A stretch of DNA of 64,000 nucleotides from Acanthaster planci (taxonomy: Eukaryota; Echinodermata; Asteroidea; Valvatida; Acanthasteridae). A program made the position numbers and the translations under genes. The notes under the pieces were generated by a model, which saw only the letters and a list, made by a program, of their open reading frames with translations, did no database searches and was not told the origin of the DNA. Positions 1 to 9,698 of the stretch are shown in pieces. Numbering within the stretch: the first letter of the stretch is position 1; the number at the start of each line of letters is the position of its first letter. The DNA lies in the NCBI RefSeq assembly GCF_001949145.1, contig NW_019091446.1, positions 994,277 to 1,058,276 of the forward strand, given 5' to 3'.

Positions 1-76
1 GAAACTTTATTGGAGAGTGTTTGGTGGCACGTCGAACTGCTAAACCTGCTTTGTCTTGAGGAAGGAGGTCATTTCA

Positions 77-607
77 TCAGCAGGGATTTTGAATCCGACC
101 TCTGAAAGCCCAGAAAAGTTGCGGAGATAAAGCTGGTTGATTAAGACCACTGTGAATTCCACCAGAAGGTGTTACAAATCCGATTGAGGAGTCGTTGGAA
201 AGTCCATGAGAACGTTTCCAATTTGTCTCAGAAATAATGACCAAGAATGTGATGCAATATTAACCATATTTCTTGGAGGATGTATGTTCAAATGCTTTCT
301 GCGTGTTCCCTTCAGTGTCCCTAAGCAAGACTGTTTGCCACAATTTTCTCTTGATTACCAAACACGAACATGGCAGCCTTTGAGTAATACAATGACAGTC
401 CCGGGTGTGTTCACATGACCTAATAGTGTTTTTGAAATCCTCTTCATAAGAATAAAGGTGATTTTCTCCTTTCAAAATGTAGGATCCCCCTTCGGCAGAA
501 AAATTCAGTGAGAGGTTGAAGCGCCCAATCCTGAATCGAAGACAAAAATGATATGGATTTTGTTCACAACTCTTCATCAGGATAGTAGTTCTGTCAGTTG
601 AAAGCAA
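77..607 (-). pseudogene. Possible decayed terminal exon, weakly ITIH C-terminus-like
   Basis: The minus strand stays in one reading frame from about 590 down to a TGA at 77-79, broken only by a TAA at 260-262. An acceptor-like CTGACAG precedes the open part, and an AATAAA (6-11, minus strand) lies just downstream, which suits a last exon. The frame has a Cys-rich middle and a stretch reading ...FLVII...HGLS... . This vaguely resembles the LGFY...GLS..HGLLGQF signature at the C-terminus of inter-alpha-trypsin inhibitor heavy chains; that resemblance is recalled, not computed. The in-frame stop could mean a pseudogene, a shorter real protein or a sequencing error. Upstream exons are not visible. 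Identification is weak. Confidence 0.25.
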
Positions 608-1132
608 GTCTCAAATGAACAGTGACATTGTTTTATCTTCGCCACAGCCCATTGGTACTTTAGACCTTTGTCCCGCGGTAGCATTGCTGATGCGACTCTG
701 AACTCGGATGGATTAGCCTTTTTCATCATTTTCAAACTTTAAACAGTGCTTTTCCTTGTCAGGACATTTACGTACTTGGGATTCTTAAGGTACACGGTGT
801 TGTGTATAGATTTTATACATTGTAAATTATAAGATTCACCAGAATAAATTTCACTGGATTCGACACCAAAGTGGTTTGCTTTATAGGTTTACTGCAAAGT
901 TTTGTAATCCTAATACAAAAGCTCAGTACAGATACTATAATATATTAAAATTCTAATAACATAGTACACATCAAATTGAAGATGAAAAGTTTCAACCTTG
1001 AATTGCCAGGTTCTGAAGAAGCAAAGCTGAACGGTCTTTGAAGTCATTGTGTAGAATGTCAGGAATTCGATAGATATTGCGTTAAGATTCACGGGATGTG
1101 AAGTGTACTTGTGAAGAGGGAACTTGTCATAT
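608..1132. other. Spacer without recognised gene
   Basis: AT-rich sequence between the possible decayed exon and the palindromic element. I see no splice-bounded coding frame or known repeat here. Confidence 0.4.
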
Positions 1133-1308
1133 AATACGGGCGATTCACAAGATCGCGCCACCAAGAGTTTGCAACACGTTGGCCAATCATAACGCGCGAA
1201 ATTTGTCGACCCTTTCTAAACGCGCATTTGGTCGACAAATTTTGCGCACTGTGATTGGCCAACGCATTGCAAACTCTTGGTGGCGCTCTATTGTGAAACG
1301 GCCGTATT
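1133..1308. mobile_element. Palindromic MITE/foldback element (family P, copy 1)
   Basis: Both ends carry AATACGG(G/C)CG..TTCACAA. The two ~75-base arms are inverted copies of each other, including CGCCACCAAGAGTTTGCAA and TTGGCCAATCA, around a short centre with GTCGAC. The whole element could fold into one long hairpin. It contains no coding frame, as expected of a non-autonomous DNA element. Related copies lie at about 55,988-56,423 and, partially, 63,512-63,612. Confidence 0.75.
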
Positions 1309-1622
1309 GATAGAAAAATGAAACTGAGTTGCGGCTGTTACGACAGTGTCTTCACTTAAACCGAATCTGCATGGACAGGGGTGTTTCAGTTACCACCTGC
1401 TTTTGTCCGAGAAAGATTTCTTGCATTTTTAGGAAACTTACTATTTAAAAAGCCACTTCAGTACCCGTAACTTATACAGTCTATCATGTTCGTTACACTA
1501 TTTTAAGGAAGATTTTCTTCATAGATGCAGTCAGTAATAAACTACTGATCTTCATAGGAATTCAGTTGTAAAGCAAGTCGGTATACCCCGGGTAGCTAGT
1601 CACTCGTACACGATGTCTGTCG

Positions 1623-4600
1623 TTAAGCTTTTGTCTTTCGTTTCCTCAAAGTTGTTTTCAGCATCTGAGCTCGGCGATCTTCGGCCTTGGGCTTATCTGC
1701 AGAGGACGAGAAAGGCAGAATAGATGTAGGGAATGAGTTTGTCATTACGAGCTCAACGCTTGACGTGTTGTGCTCGTTTGGATAGCAAATTTCCATCCTT
1801 TGTGAAGCTAGCCCACATGGAAGTCTCTCCCACGGGAAGGCCCTTGTCACAACAGCGAATTGCAGGTGATGCACTCTGGGCCAATGGAGAATTAGGCCAA
1901 GGTAGAATAACTTGGCTGCGACTTGCAATTACACATGAATTTATGGCAATAGCTTCAGCCATTTCCCGTTGAGATGTATGTAATTTTCAAGCCGCAGCCA
2001 GTAATTTGTATATAGCCCTAGACTCTGACGGGAAGTTTTGTATACCTAAAGCTTTATCATTAGTGCAAAGTGTGTTGCAATCTTACCTTGTTTCTCCTCC
2101 GGTGTGGCGAACCAGGAGTCGGGCACCCAGCTTGGCATAGGCCCCCACGATTCTTGCCACTCCAGCTCAGAGAAGTCACTGCCCAACGACCAGGAATCCT
2201 TCCACTCTGACCAGGAGCCGGACCCCTCAGGTTCCTGTGGCTTGGCCTCCTTGGTAGGTTTGGGGCGGTGCTCAGGTTTCATTTGGCGTTTATGGTTTTT
2301 GGCTTCTGTTCACCGTAGTTAAAACCCGTTATAGAACTACCACCGTAAGGCAGCCTTGTTTATAAGCTAGGATTTTTGTAGTAGATAAATGTCAACTACC
2401 CACACAGTACACGTCCTAGTTGATCAATATAACAGTCTTACGCTGCAATGTATTGATCGATATTACTCTATACTACTCGAAATTTATTATTTTGTCGTTT
2501 TTTAACGACCGCTTTCTTAGTGACAGCTGCATGGTCTGGGGGCAAACTTGTTAAATGTGTTGCCAGGACGTTTTAAAGAATTGCCCATCAAGCACAAAGT
2601 TTTGCCCATTCTGTCAAATATTGTAATTGTCAATCTGCACGTTACGGTGGCTTACCTCAACCAAGAACGTTCTTATAACGGCATATAACTCCATAATTGA
2701 GCATGTTACACTGTAAATTATACGGCGTTATAACTTCATAATATGAGGGTGTTACAAAATAGGGCGTCATAACGCAGTCATAACGAGGCGTTGTAACACT
2801 GTACATCTAGGGTGTTATAATGCCGTAATGAAAAAAAAATGTTCTTAGTGGAGATCAGTCACCCGTGGCTTGGGCAACACGTCAACATTTAGAGTGTTCA
2901 TGACAAAATGTCGGTACTTTCCGTGGTTTTCGCATTGGACTGTTTTCAGCAAAACTCAACGAATTGATTTGTATTTCTGACACTCGCTAACTTAGTGCAA
3001 AAATCCGATTAAAAAGGTAAACACAGAGTGCCATACTATGGATCCCAGAGCTTCGCTTGCACGGAGAAAGACGTTGATATTTGCAGTTGAAGGTCTTCAG
3101 TCATAAGCGTTGAAAGACCGTCATCAAGGAGGTGCACGGGAGAGTTCTTACTCTTTATATAACCAAAGAAATATCCTGACTTGGATTCATACTCAACGGA
3201 ACTGAGAATGTCTATAGCTATGCGATGTTTTTGTGACGTGGTGGCAAAAGGTGAATACATTAGGCTGATTTTAGATCCACTTGCAGTGAACTTCACGGCA
3301 GCATAATTGGGTGACGTCGAACTTGCGTCACACCGACATCGATATTTGAGTGAAGTCTGAACTGGCCTTAAACGTTGAACATCGAGACATCTGTATTCTT
3401 ACCTGTTTTCTCCTCCGGTTTGGCGAACCAGGAGTCGGGCAACCAGCTGGGCATAGGCCCCCACGATTCTTGCCACTCCAGCTCAGAGAAGTCACTGCCC
3501 AACGACCAGGAATCCATCCAGTCTGACCAGGAGCCGGACCCCTCAGGTTCCTGTGGCTTGGCCTCCTTGGTAGGTTTGGGGCGGGGCTCAGGTTTCATTT
3601 GGCGTTTGGTCTCTGTTTTTAACCGTGATGAAAAAAATTCTTAGCACTATTACTGCACAGTAGACGAGTATGCGAGGCTGGTCAGCTATTATTTTAACTA
3701 CCTGTTGTGTGTGCTCCCTCCTTTACCATTAAGACAAATCAATCTTACAGATTGAAACTACTAAGTGTAAAGATAAAGTACTACTACTCTACATTTGACT
3801 GTATTTTATTTCAGACATCAGTGGTGTCGTGAGTGTCCTCGTAAGAAGTACTTGGTTGTATAGTGGCTCCTTGTTCGGGGCAAACTTAATATTGTTCAAT
3901 TCGTGCTCACAGCCAGAACGCGTTCAACGTTTTGCTCATACACTAAACAAGTCATGAGTGTCTCCATATCATGGGCGGGGAGGAGGCAACCCCCCCTTTT
4001 TCCTAGGGGACAATTTCCGTGGGGCAGAGTACTCAGATTAAAAACTAATCAACAATTAACAGCAAGAGGAGGTCAAGTTCGAGGTTTGATAAGCATATTG
4101 GTGATTTGCAACTCTTTTCATCTATTTTTATAAAAATTTCTTTCGCTTCCCCCCTTTCCCATTTTATTTTCAGTGATTTTCCGTGGAGGGCGTGGAAGTG
4201 CCCTTTGCGACTACCATGACCACAGTATGGAGTGTGAATTAGGCCTTAAACCTAAACGTTCAGCCTAGTTGATCTTCATTGTAATCTTACCTTGTTTCTC
4301 CTCCGGTTTGGCGAACCAGGAGTCGGGCACCCAACTTGGCATAGGCCCCCACGATTCTTGCCACTCCAGCTCAGAGAAGTCACTGCCCAACGACCAGGAA
4401 TCCATCCAGTCTGACCAGGAGCCGGACCCCTCAGGTTCCTGTGGCTTGGCCTCCTCGGTAGGTTTGGGGCGGGGCTCAGGTTTCATTTGGCGTTTCCTGT
4501 TGTCCTCTGTAACTAGCAAATAAGAAAACATTAGAAACACTTTATTATAAGAAGTCCTTTAGGTTTGCTCAAAAATCACAGCTTGTTATGTTTGGTTTTT

Positions 4601-7496
4601 CAAAAATAATTTGAGGTCACTTTTCTCCTTGACCCACATTGCGCCAAGTAATGCTGGACCATCTGACAGCCGGGCGCGGATTCTGCTCCCAAGAATTCAG
4701 CCGTCATAGTGTTTAAGTGTATGAACATTTTATAAGTTGGCGAACTTGTGAAAACACACGTCACTACGTTGTCACGGGTGACATCTGGCCTTGGTCTGGG
4801 TAAATTGTGTCAAACTTGCAAGATTGAGAAAAACACTCGGGCAATCAACGTCGAAAGACACTCCTTTGAATAGTGGGAACCACTCATATTGCTTACGTCC
4901 AGTAAGTATTGGTTTGCATAGGTTTCAAGTGACTAGCAATTCGCCTGAAACCGCTTGCAGGTATCGCCTAAGCATCGAAGAAACTCTTTTATCGGTCATA
5001 TCTGTGCTATTTGACATCTTCGTGATCTGCTCTGCAGTCACGGAAACCGGCCAGAAAAAGTTACAATTTTGAAAGAAAATGACTCTGGCCCGGTGGTAAC
5101 CTTCACCATTCCTAAATTGGTTACCTGCGAGGTGACGCTTGAGTGCGCGTGTCATCATGGCACGTTCTTCGAGTTCCCGGGCCAATTTATCTCTCTTGAG
5201 GGTCGATTCGGGCTTCTTGTCCTCGCTCAAACTGCGCTTGCTCAGGGCCGCTTCTGAAGATTGAAATGAAGTTTGAAGAACTTCAGTTTGTGCTGGGATT
5301 CGTACAATGGATGTATGATTGATGTGACCATGACTCAGCAAAGTCTATCACGACACTATACCTCGATTTCGATTATTCATTTAGTGTTCAAGCAAATTTG
5401 CAGTCACATTTTGAACCAACCTCTTTTTAACACGTTCAACCACGACGTGTTCAGATATAGAACTTAAATGTTTAAATGCATTTCCAGTGCACACGTGTAG
5501 TTTTGTGAAAACCGTGTAGCATTCAACCACACTCCTAACGCATCTTAAACACATGGGTAAAAAAGTGTTAAAATCAAAATGGATTCAAAATGTAAAAAGC
5601 TGTTAGAAACATTTTTTAATGTGCATAATGTGCAGCGATGCTGAAAGAAAGTAAGGCCAGTCCAAATCGTGAGCCCGATAGGTGGTATAGGGCTATAAAG
5701 AATTTGTTCCGTTTATCTGGTTTGGCTTAGGTGTAGTTAATTAGGTGTAGTTGCAGGGCTGAGTGGGGATAAGGTTGGATTGGGTTGGGTTGGAGCAAGT
5801 TAGTTTGGTTTACTTTGGTCGGGTTGGGATGGGATGGGTTGCGTAATTGGATCGGATGGGTAGGTAGGTGGTTGGGTTTGCTTGGGTTGAGCTGTGTTTG
5901 GTTGAGTTGGTGGATAGCTGTAAAGGTTGGGGTAATCCGTCGGAAAGGGCTTGTTTGAGGTAGGTTGGAGATGGGTTGTACTGATTTAGGTCGGTTGGGT
6001 TTGCGTTGAGGTTGGCTGGGTTGTGTTGAGGCGGTTTCGATGGGTGGCGTTGAACGAGGTTGAGTTAGTTTAGATGGGAGGGGTTGAAGTTGGAGTGAGC
6101 TGGACTGATCAGGTAAAAGATGCGACAGTTGAAGCTGTCTTACCGGCTCGACGCATGAGGGCGTCCCTGCTCATGGCACGTGCTTTGAGGGATTTTGTCA
6201 TCTCACGTTTTTTGTCAGCTGTTGGGTCAACCATTCAAATGCCTGCCTTTATTATCTGATGCTTCGCAATCACACGATTTAAATAAAGCAACTTTACTCT
6301 TTGGAAAAGTAGCGTTACGCTGTTTACAGATTAAGCTCGAGGAGAAAGAGGAAATGAAGCGAATTTGAACTCACTCCCTAAGGATCGTCGCAAACATCAG
6401 AAAGATTCTAAGGAAAATTCACGAGATACAGCAAACAAAAATCTTGGCAAAGTCCACTAGTTTGGTGATCCAACCGATTCCCAAACTCCGCCCATAAATT
6501 CAAATGAACTGACGGTGCAAACATCATGTGATTTCTTGCCCAGCGCAAACAGTCTTCCGTAAACTCTGTTTACCGCTTGGCTATCCATTTCTGCACGTAG
6601 AACGACAGCACCACCACCATGGGGTTCTAGAGCGCCCCAACTTGGCCAAAGGTAGAAAAAAAAAACAACACCGTCTTTAGGTCCTACATGATCTACTGGC
6701 CCTTCATTCACTCACCTAGTGCTCTGGCCTTAGCATGCACTAGTGCCTTCATAAGAGCTTTTACTTCCTGAGGAAACGGGAAAAAAGTTCTCTTGGGTTT
6801 ATTAATAGATATTAAGTCTCATGAAGCTTATTACACTGAGTTATGAGTGACGCCCTCACGAAGTAAGCTGAAGGCAGCAAAAACTGGAGGGATGAGGCCC
6901 GAGACGTCAAAGAGATTCTAAGAGTAGTAGTTTACACAAAGACTGAGCAAAACACACAAAAAAACATTCCAAAGTTAAATATTCAGAATGAGGACTTTTC
7001 TAGCTGTGTATATCAAACGACGCTTCACGCAGAGTCTTCCAGATAAGGCCAAAACATCAATTTATTTTGCTTTATTGTCGAGTTAACCATCTAAATGTTC
7101 CCTACCTCGTTCATTAAGACAATTTTGTTGAATTGCAATTGTACAATACATACATACCCTCACGGAATACATTCCGAACTGTTTCATAATTTACCAAACA
7201 TGATTCGCTGCGATTCAGTATGAGAGAATAGTCATTTCGATATCTTTTCTTGTGGTATTTCCGTCTGCTTGAGAAATTCTATCCCATTTATGGTACCTTT
7301 GTGTGAACCATTCTAAGTAAACTTATAAGTAATTTTCAAAATAAAAGTTTTGTGTGTGTGTTATGTATAACTATAGCACAGTTTCTTTGCGAATGATCTA
7401 AAACCTCCGACTTACCGCACGTTTATTCTCTGGCCGTGCTTGGACAGCCAACACAGCAAGTAGCACCAGACACGCTGTCAGCAGCAAACGAGCCAT
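1623..7496 (-). CDS. Secreted multi-repeat Trp-rich precursor protein (novel)
   Basis: Eight exons, read from high to low coordinate: 7416-7496, 6716-6767, 6144-6218, 5125-5253, 4291-4506, 3403-3612, 2087-2305, 1623-1696. All have GT-AG borders and together give 351 codons plus a stop. Residues 1-20 form a signal peptide (MARLLLTACLVLLAVLAVQA). Residues 21-118 are Lys/Arg/Ala-rich, probably helical, with KR, KK and RR pairs. Residues 119-327 hold three repeats of about 70 residues, each on its own exon, each starting KRQMKPE and ending in a Trp-rich acidic block with seven Trp. The tail (328-351) is basic again. Exon 1 ends in phase 0; all later introns are phase 1, so each repeat exon can be duplicated or skipped in frame. 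The layout looks like a hormone, neuropeptide or host-defence prepropeptide, but I recognise no family. Function is unassigned; the gene model itself is well supported. Confidence 0.8.
1697..2086 (-). other. Intron 7 of the Trp-rich precursor gene
   Basis: Lies between the third repeat exon (donor GTAAGA at its left border) and the terminal exon (acceptor TCCTCTGCAG). The short open frames here overlap the splice sites and have no domain character. Confidence 0.6.
2087..2305 (-). CDS. Trp-rich repeat exon 3 of the precursor gene
   Basis: Phase 1-1 exon of 219 bases, encoding residues 256-327 plus split codons. It begins AKNHKRQMKPEH. It differs from the other two repeats mainly by WSEWKDSW in place of WSDWMDSW, a His at the fifth residue after KRQM, and FATPEEK near the end. 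The CDS continues into the terminal exon at 1,623-1,696. Confidence 0.8.
2640..2850. repeat. Degenerate tandem repeat in intron
   Basis: Repeats variants of GGCGTTATAAC and GGGTGTTACAA at irregular spacing within intron 6 of the Trp-rich gene. No coding frame. Probably a decayed tandem or transposon remnant. Confidence 0.4.
3036..3356 (-). CDS. Unassigned intronic open frame, ~107 codons
   Basis: An open frame lies inside intron 6 of the Trp-rich gene on the same strand. It is preceded by an acceptor-like GGCCAGTTCAG at 3,357-3,367 and ends in a TAG, with the last residues KLWDP. The translation looks protein-like: mixed composition, alternating hydrophobics, and a CRCD motif near its start. 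It cannot be spliced to the preceding repeat exon: the gap is only 46 bases and the phases disagree. It could be an exon of a nested gene, an alternative last exon using another donor, a relic or chance. I recognise no domain. Confidence 0.25.
   Translation of the reverse strand, partial: TSLKYRCRCDASSTSPNYAAVKFTASGSKISLMYSPFATTSQKHRIAIDILSSVEYESKSGYFFGYIKSKNSPVHLLDDGLSTLMTEDLQLQISTSFSVQAKLWDP
3403..3612 (-). CDS. Trp-rich repeat exon 2 of the precursor gene
   Basis: Phase 1-1 exon of 210 bases, encoding residues 186-254 plus split codons. It begins TKRQMKPEP. It then has a Pro/Lys/Glu-rich stretch, a GSGS linker, and a block with Trp at repeat positions 25, 28, 32, 43, 47, 53 and 58, counting the Gln after KR as 1. 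Removal at the flanking KR sites would release a 71-residue peptide with N-terminal Gln. Confidence 0.85.
4291..4506 (-). CDS. Trp-rich repeat exon 1 of the precursor gene
   Basis: Phase 1-1 exon of 216 bases, encoding residues 114-184 plus split codons. It begins DNRKRQMKPEP and is otherwise almost identical to repeat exon 2; the visible changes are TEEAK for TKEAK and SWVPD for SWLPD. Cleavage at the flanking KR sites would give a 68-residue Gln-initiated peptide. Confidence 0.85.
5125..5253 (-). CDS. Basic dibasic-rich exon of the precursor gene
   Basis: Phase 1-1 exon of 129 bases (residues 71-112), with SKRS, LKRDKLARELEERA and LKRHLA segments. The Leu/Ala/Arg/Glu composition predicts helix. 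Several KR pairs could be processing sites. It joins directly to Trp-rich repeat 1. Confidence 0.75.
5750..6075. repeat. TTGGG/GGTTG-rich G-T tract in intron
   Basis: About 300 bases of degenerate TTGGG, GGTTG and GGGATGGGATGGG repeats in the intron between exons 3 and 4 of the Trp-rich gene. The plus strand is strongly G+T biased, so the transcribed RNA would be C+A rich. Runs of G triplets give G-quadruplex potential on the plus strand. Confidence 0.6.
6144..6218 (-). CDS. Short basic helical exon of the precursor gene
   Basis: Phase 1-1 exon of 75 bases encoding residues 46-69: DKKREMTKSLKARAM followed by SRDALMRRA. The acceptor is GACCCAACAG and the donor GTAAGA. It has an amphipathic, cationic pattern with KK/KR and RR pairs at both ends. 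Confidence 0.75.
6716..6767 (-). CDS. Short exon 2 of the precursor gene
   Basis: 52-base exon (phase 0 in, phase 1 out) encoding residues 28-44, EVKALMKALVHAKARAL. The acceptor TTTCCTCAG has a good pyrimidine tract and the donor is GTGAGT. It links the signal-peptide exon to the basic region and keeps the frame. Confidence 0.7.
7416..7496 (-). CDS. Signal-peptide exon of the precursor gene
   Basis: 81-base exon encoding residues 1-27. ATG is followed by a Leu/Val/Ala core and a small-residue cleavage region (VQA), then RPENKRA with the first dibasic site. The donor is GTAAGT. The 5' UTR runs up to about 7,560. Confidence 0.85.
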
Positions 7497-7586
7497 GATG
7501 ACTTGAGTTCACGATATGAATCGGCAGACTTAACCTGCTCGTCACTTTTCTATTCCTACACCCGATCTCCACACTTCAGTCCTTCG

Positions 7587-7638
7587 ATATTTAGATTCCC
7601 CGATTGGTCCAGAGTGCCGAGGAGTCCTAATGACGTCA
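7587..7638 (-). promoter_or_regulatory. CRE, CCAAT and TATA-like cluster upstream of the Trp-rich gene
   Basis: Reading toward the gene on the minus strand: a perfect palindromic CRE, TGACGTCA (7,631-7,638); a CCAAT box (7,603-7,607); and TAAATAT (7,587-7,593). This order and spacing fit a compact promoter with transcription starting near 7,560, about 60 bases before the ATG at 7,496. A CRE would suggest cAMP/CREB control, which is common for peptide-hormone genes. That last step is inference. Confidence 0.5.
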
Positions 7639-7639
7639 C

Positions 7640-9698
7640 GGCTGCCATGACGACGCCTGGACTGCATATCTCGAAGTAGTTGATTTAGGGTGTGGTTTTT
7701 CTCAAGCATCTTTGAGATATTTTGACATTCAAAGTGCACTCAGAGAGCCATCGTGTTTGACAAAAGTCTTTGAAGACTCACCCTATGCAATGTCTGTTCA
7801 TCTCGTCTTGTTTTTCTTCCTTTTGTGTCAAGAGATAAATCCAAAAGCCAAACGAAAGCTTCAACATCGAAAGTTTGTTTAAGCGTAAGGATAATAAGGC
7901 ATCGTAGTCTTACGTCTCACAAAAGTATACATCTCACACATATTAAAAGGAAGCGGTGCCTTTATGTAATAGGCTGGTACAACGTTCAACAGAGGAAACC
8001 CAGGTTAAAACAGCTCCATGGTTATTTCCATTCAACTTCTCGAATAGGACACGACAAGCAACGTTCCACGACTGCGTCTGCACGCGCGTGCTCAAACTTC
8101 GGCAAGGTTTTGCGCACTATACTGACTTTACAGACTTGTACAGCCGCGTCGCTATAGTACCCCGTACATACAGAACACGAGAGTTGGACCTACCAAATCT
8201 TCGAAAATCTTACCTGCTGCATTATTGTTTATAGGATTTTGACCACTCCACTCGCACAGAATGTGTGATTTGGGAGGTGAGAAAGATACTTTTGAATTGG
8301 TGAAGATGCAGCTTCACCCTCGTGAAATTGTCAAGTTCTGACCTGTGTGATTGGACCCTTCTCTCAATGAGATGTCTCCGTAGTTTGTTTTGCTTTAAAA
8401 CATTAAATTTATTTCAAATTGTAAACTGCATCATTGTCTCATGTATACGTAACTTTCATTTGTCTACATGAGACCTGCAGTGTCTAGACGTGGTAACGAT
8501 ACTTGCCTGACAATCTTGGTGATTTAAACGAAGGATAATCCACCGTGTTTGTCTTGGGATGAGCAGTTGACTCAATCCGGCCCAATCTGTATACTCTGGA
8601 TTGTCCATGTTTGCCCACCGGGAAAATATATATAATTATATATTATTTCAGAGTTAAATTCTTCTCGGTGCCAATCTTAAGGCTCTTTAATCGTGATTTA
8701 AGATGAAACTTTACCCGCTGACCTACAGATGTATTCACATCAAGGTAGCATATTGCTAAAAAAAGTTGAAGCCGAGACCCGGATACTACCCGAACTCAAG
8801 GACTGTCCTTCAGAAATATTTTTGAAAGAGGTATTTCCCACGAGTTGAATTCAACGCTGCGTGTGTAATACATCGCGTGAAATATTGCGCAGAACCCGGT
8901 TTGTGTGAAATGAATACGCACGGCGGTGCGTATCGTGTACCCCTGTTGGGAATTTCCAAGTTTGAACATGGAATCCTTTTAACTATTGCCCGAATTTAAA
9001 TATCCAAACAATCGCTCAACATTTTAAAACCCCCGTTGGTATTCTCTCAGTCCGTTAAAGGCAACATTTTTCGATCAACTCTTACGCTTCAGATGAAGAA
9101 GAAATCCTAATCCATTGTTTTTTCTTATTAAGCGAGTATGAGTTGGTAACTTCGTATGTGGTGTTATGAAATTGTGTTGGGATACATCACATTCAACTTG
9201 CTTGTATCACAAACATACGAGAGTCAAAAATAAAACTGACAGGCACAAATGCTGCCTGACCTGTAATCGGAAATAAGTTCATGACAGAGCAGAACAACAA
9301 AATGAAAAGTAGAATATGTTTGACATGATTCCATATGAACCCCTCAAACTATCAATCCTTATAAGGTATGCCTAGAGTGGCATTTGTTGTGACGTAGCGT
9401 GCTATTCATAGACTGTCACTGTGAAATCCAACCAGGCATTCCAGTCAAGTTCAATTTCTCTGCCCCAGTGCATTTCACACAAAAACTGCACCAGATACAA
9501 ACATGCGTCACTCTTTGTTATGATAATACCTACCTTTCAGTACTAGGAAGTCCTTCGCAAAAATATAGGCGGACGGTGCATGGTCTGCGTCAGTTTGTAA
9601 TAGGCCCAATTTATGCGATTTCAGCGGTTGGAACAGACGAGTTTTGTCAGAGAACACGGGGATACGATTTGTAGCTGTAAGAAATTTCAATACGCAAC
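7640..9698. other. Intergenic region between divergent genes
   Basis: About 2 kb between the promoter cluster of the minus-strand gene and the start codon of the plus-strand EGF/WAP gene. It is AT-rich, with a TATATA tract near 8,625-8,650. I see no coding frame with domain character. It presumably holds the EGF/WAP promoter, but I see no clear core promoter motif. Confidence 0.5.

Noticed and set aside
3357-3402. A 46-base intron joining repeat exon 2 to the 3,036-3,356 frame
   Set aside because: Too short for a normal intron here, and the phase does not match.
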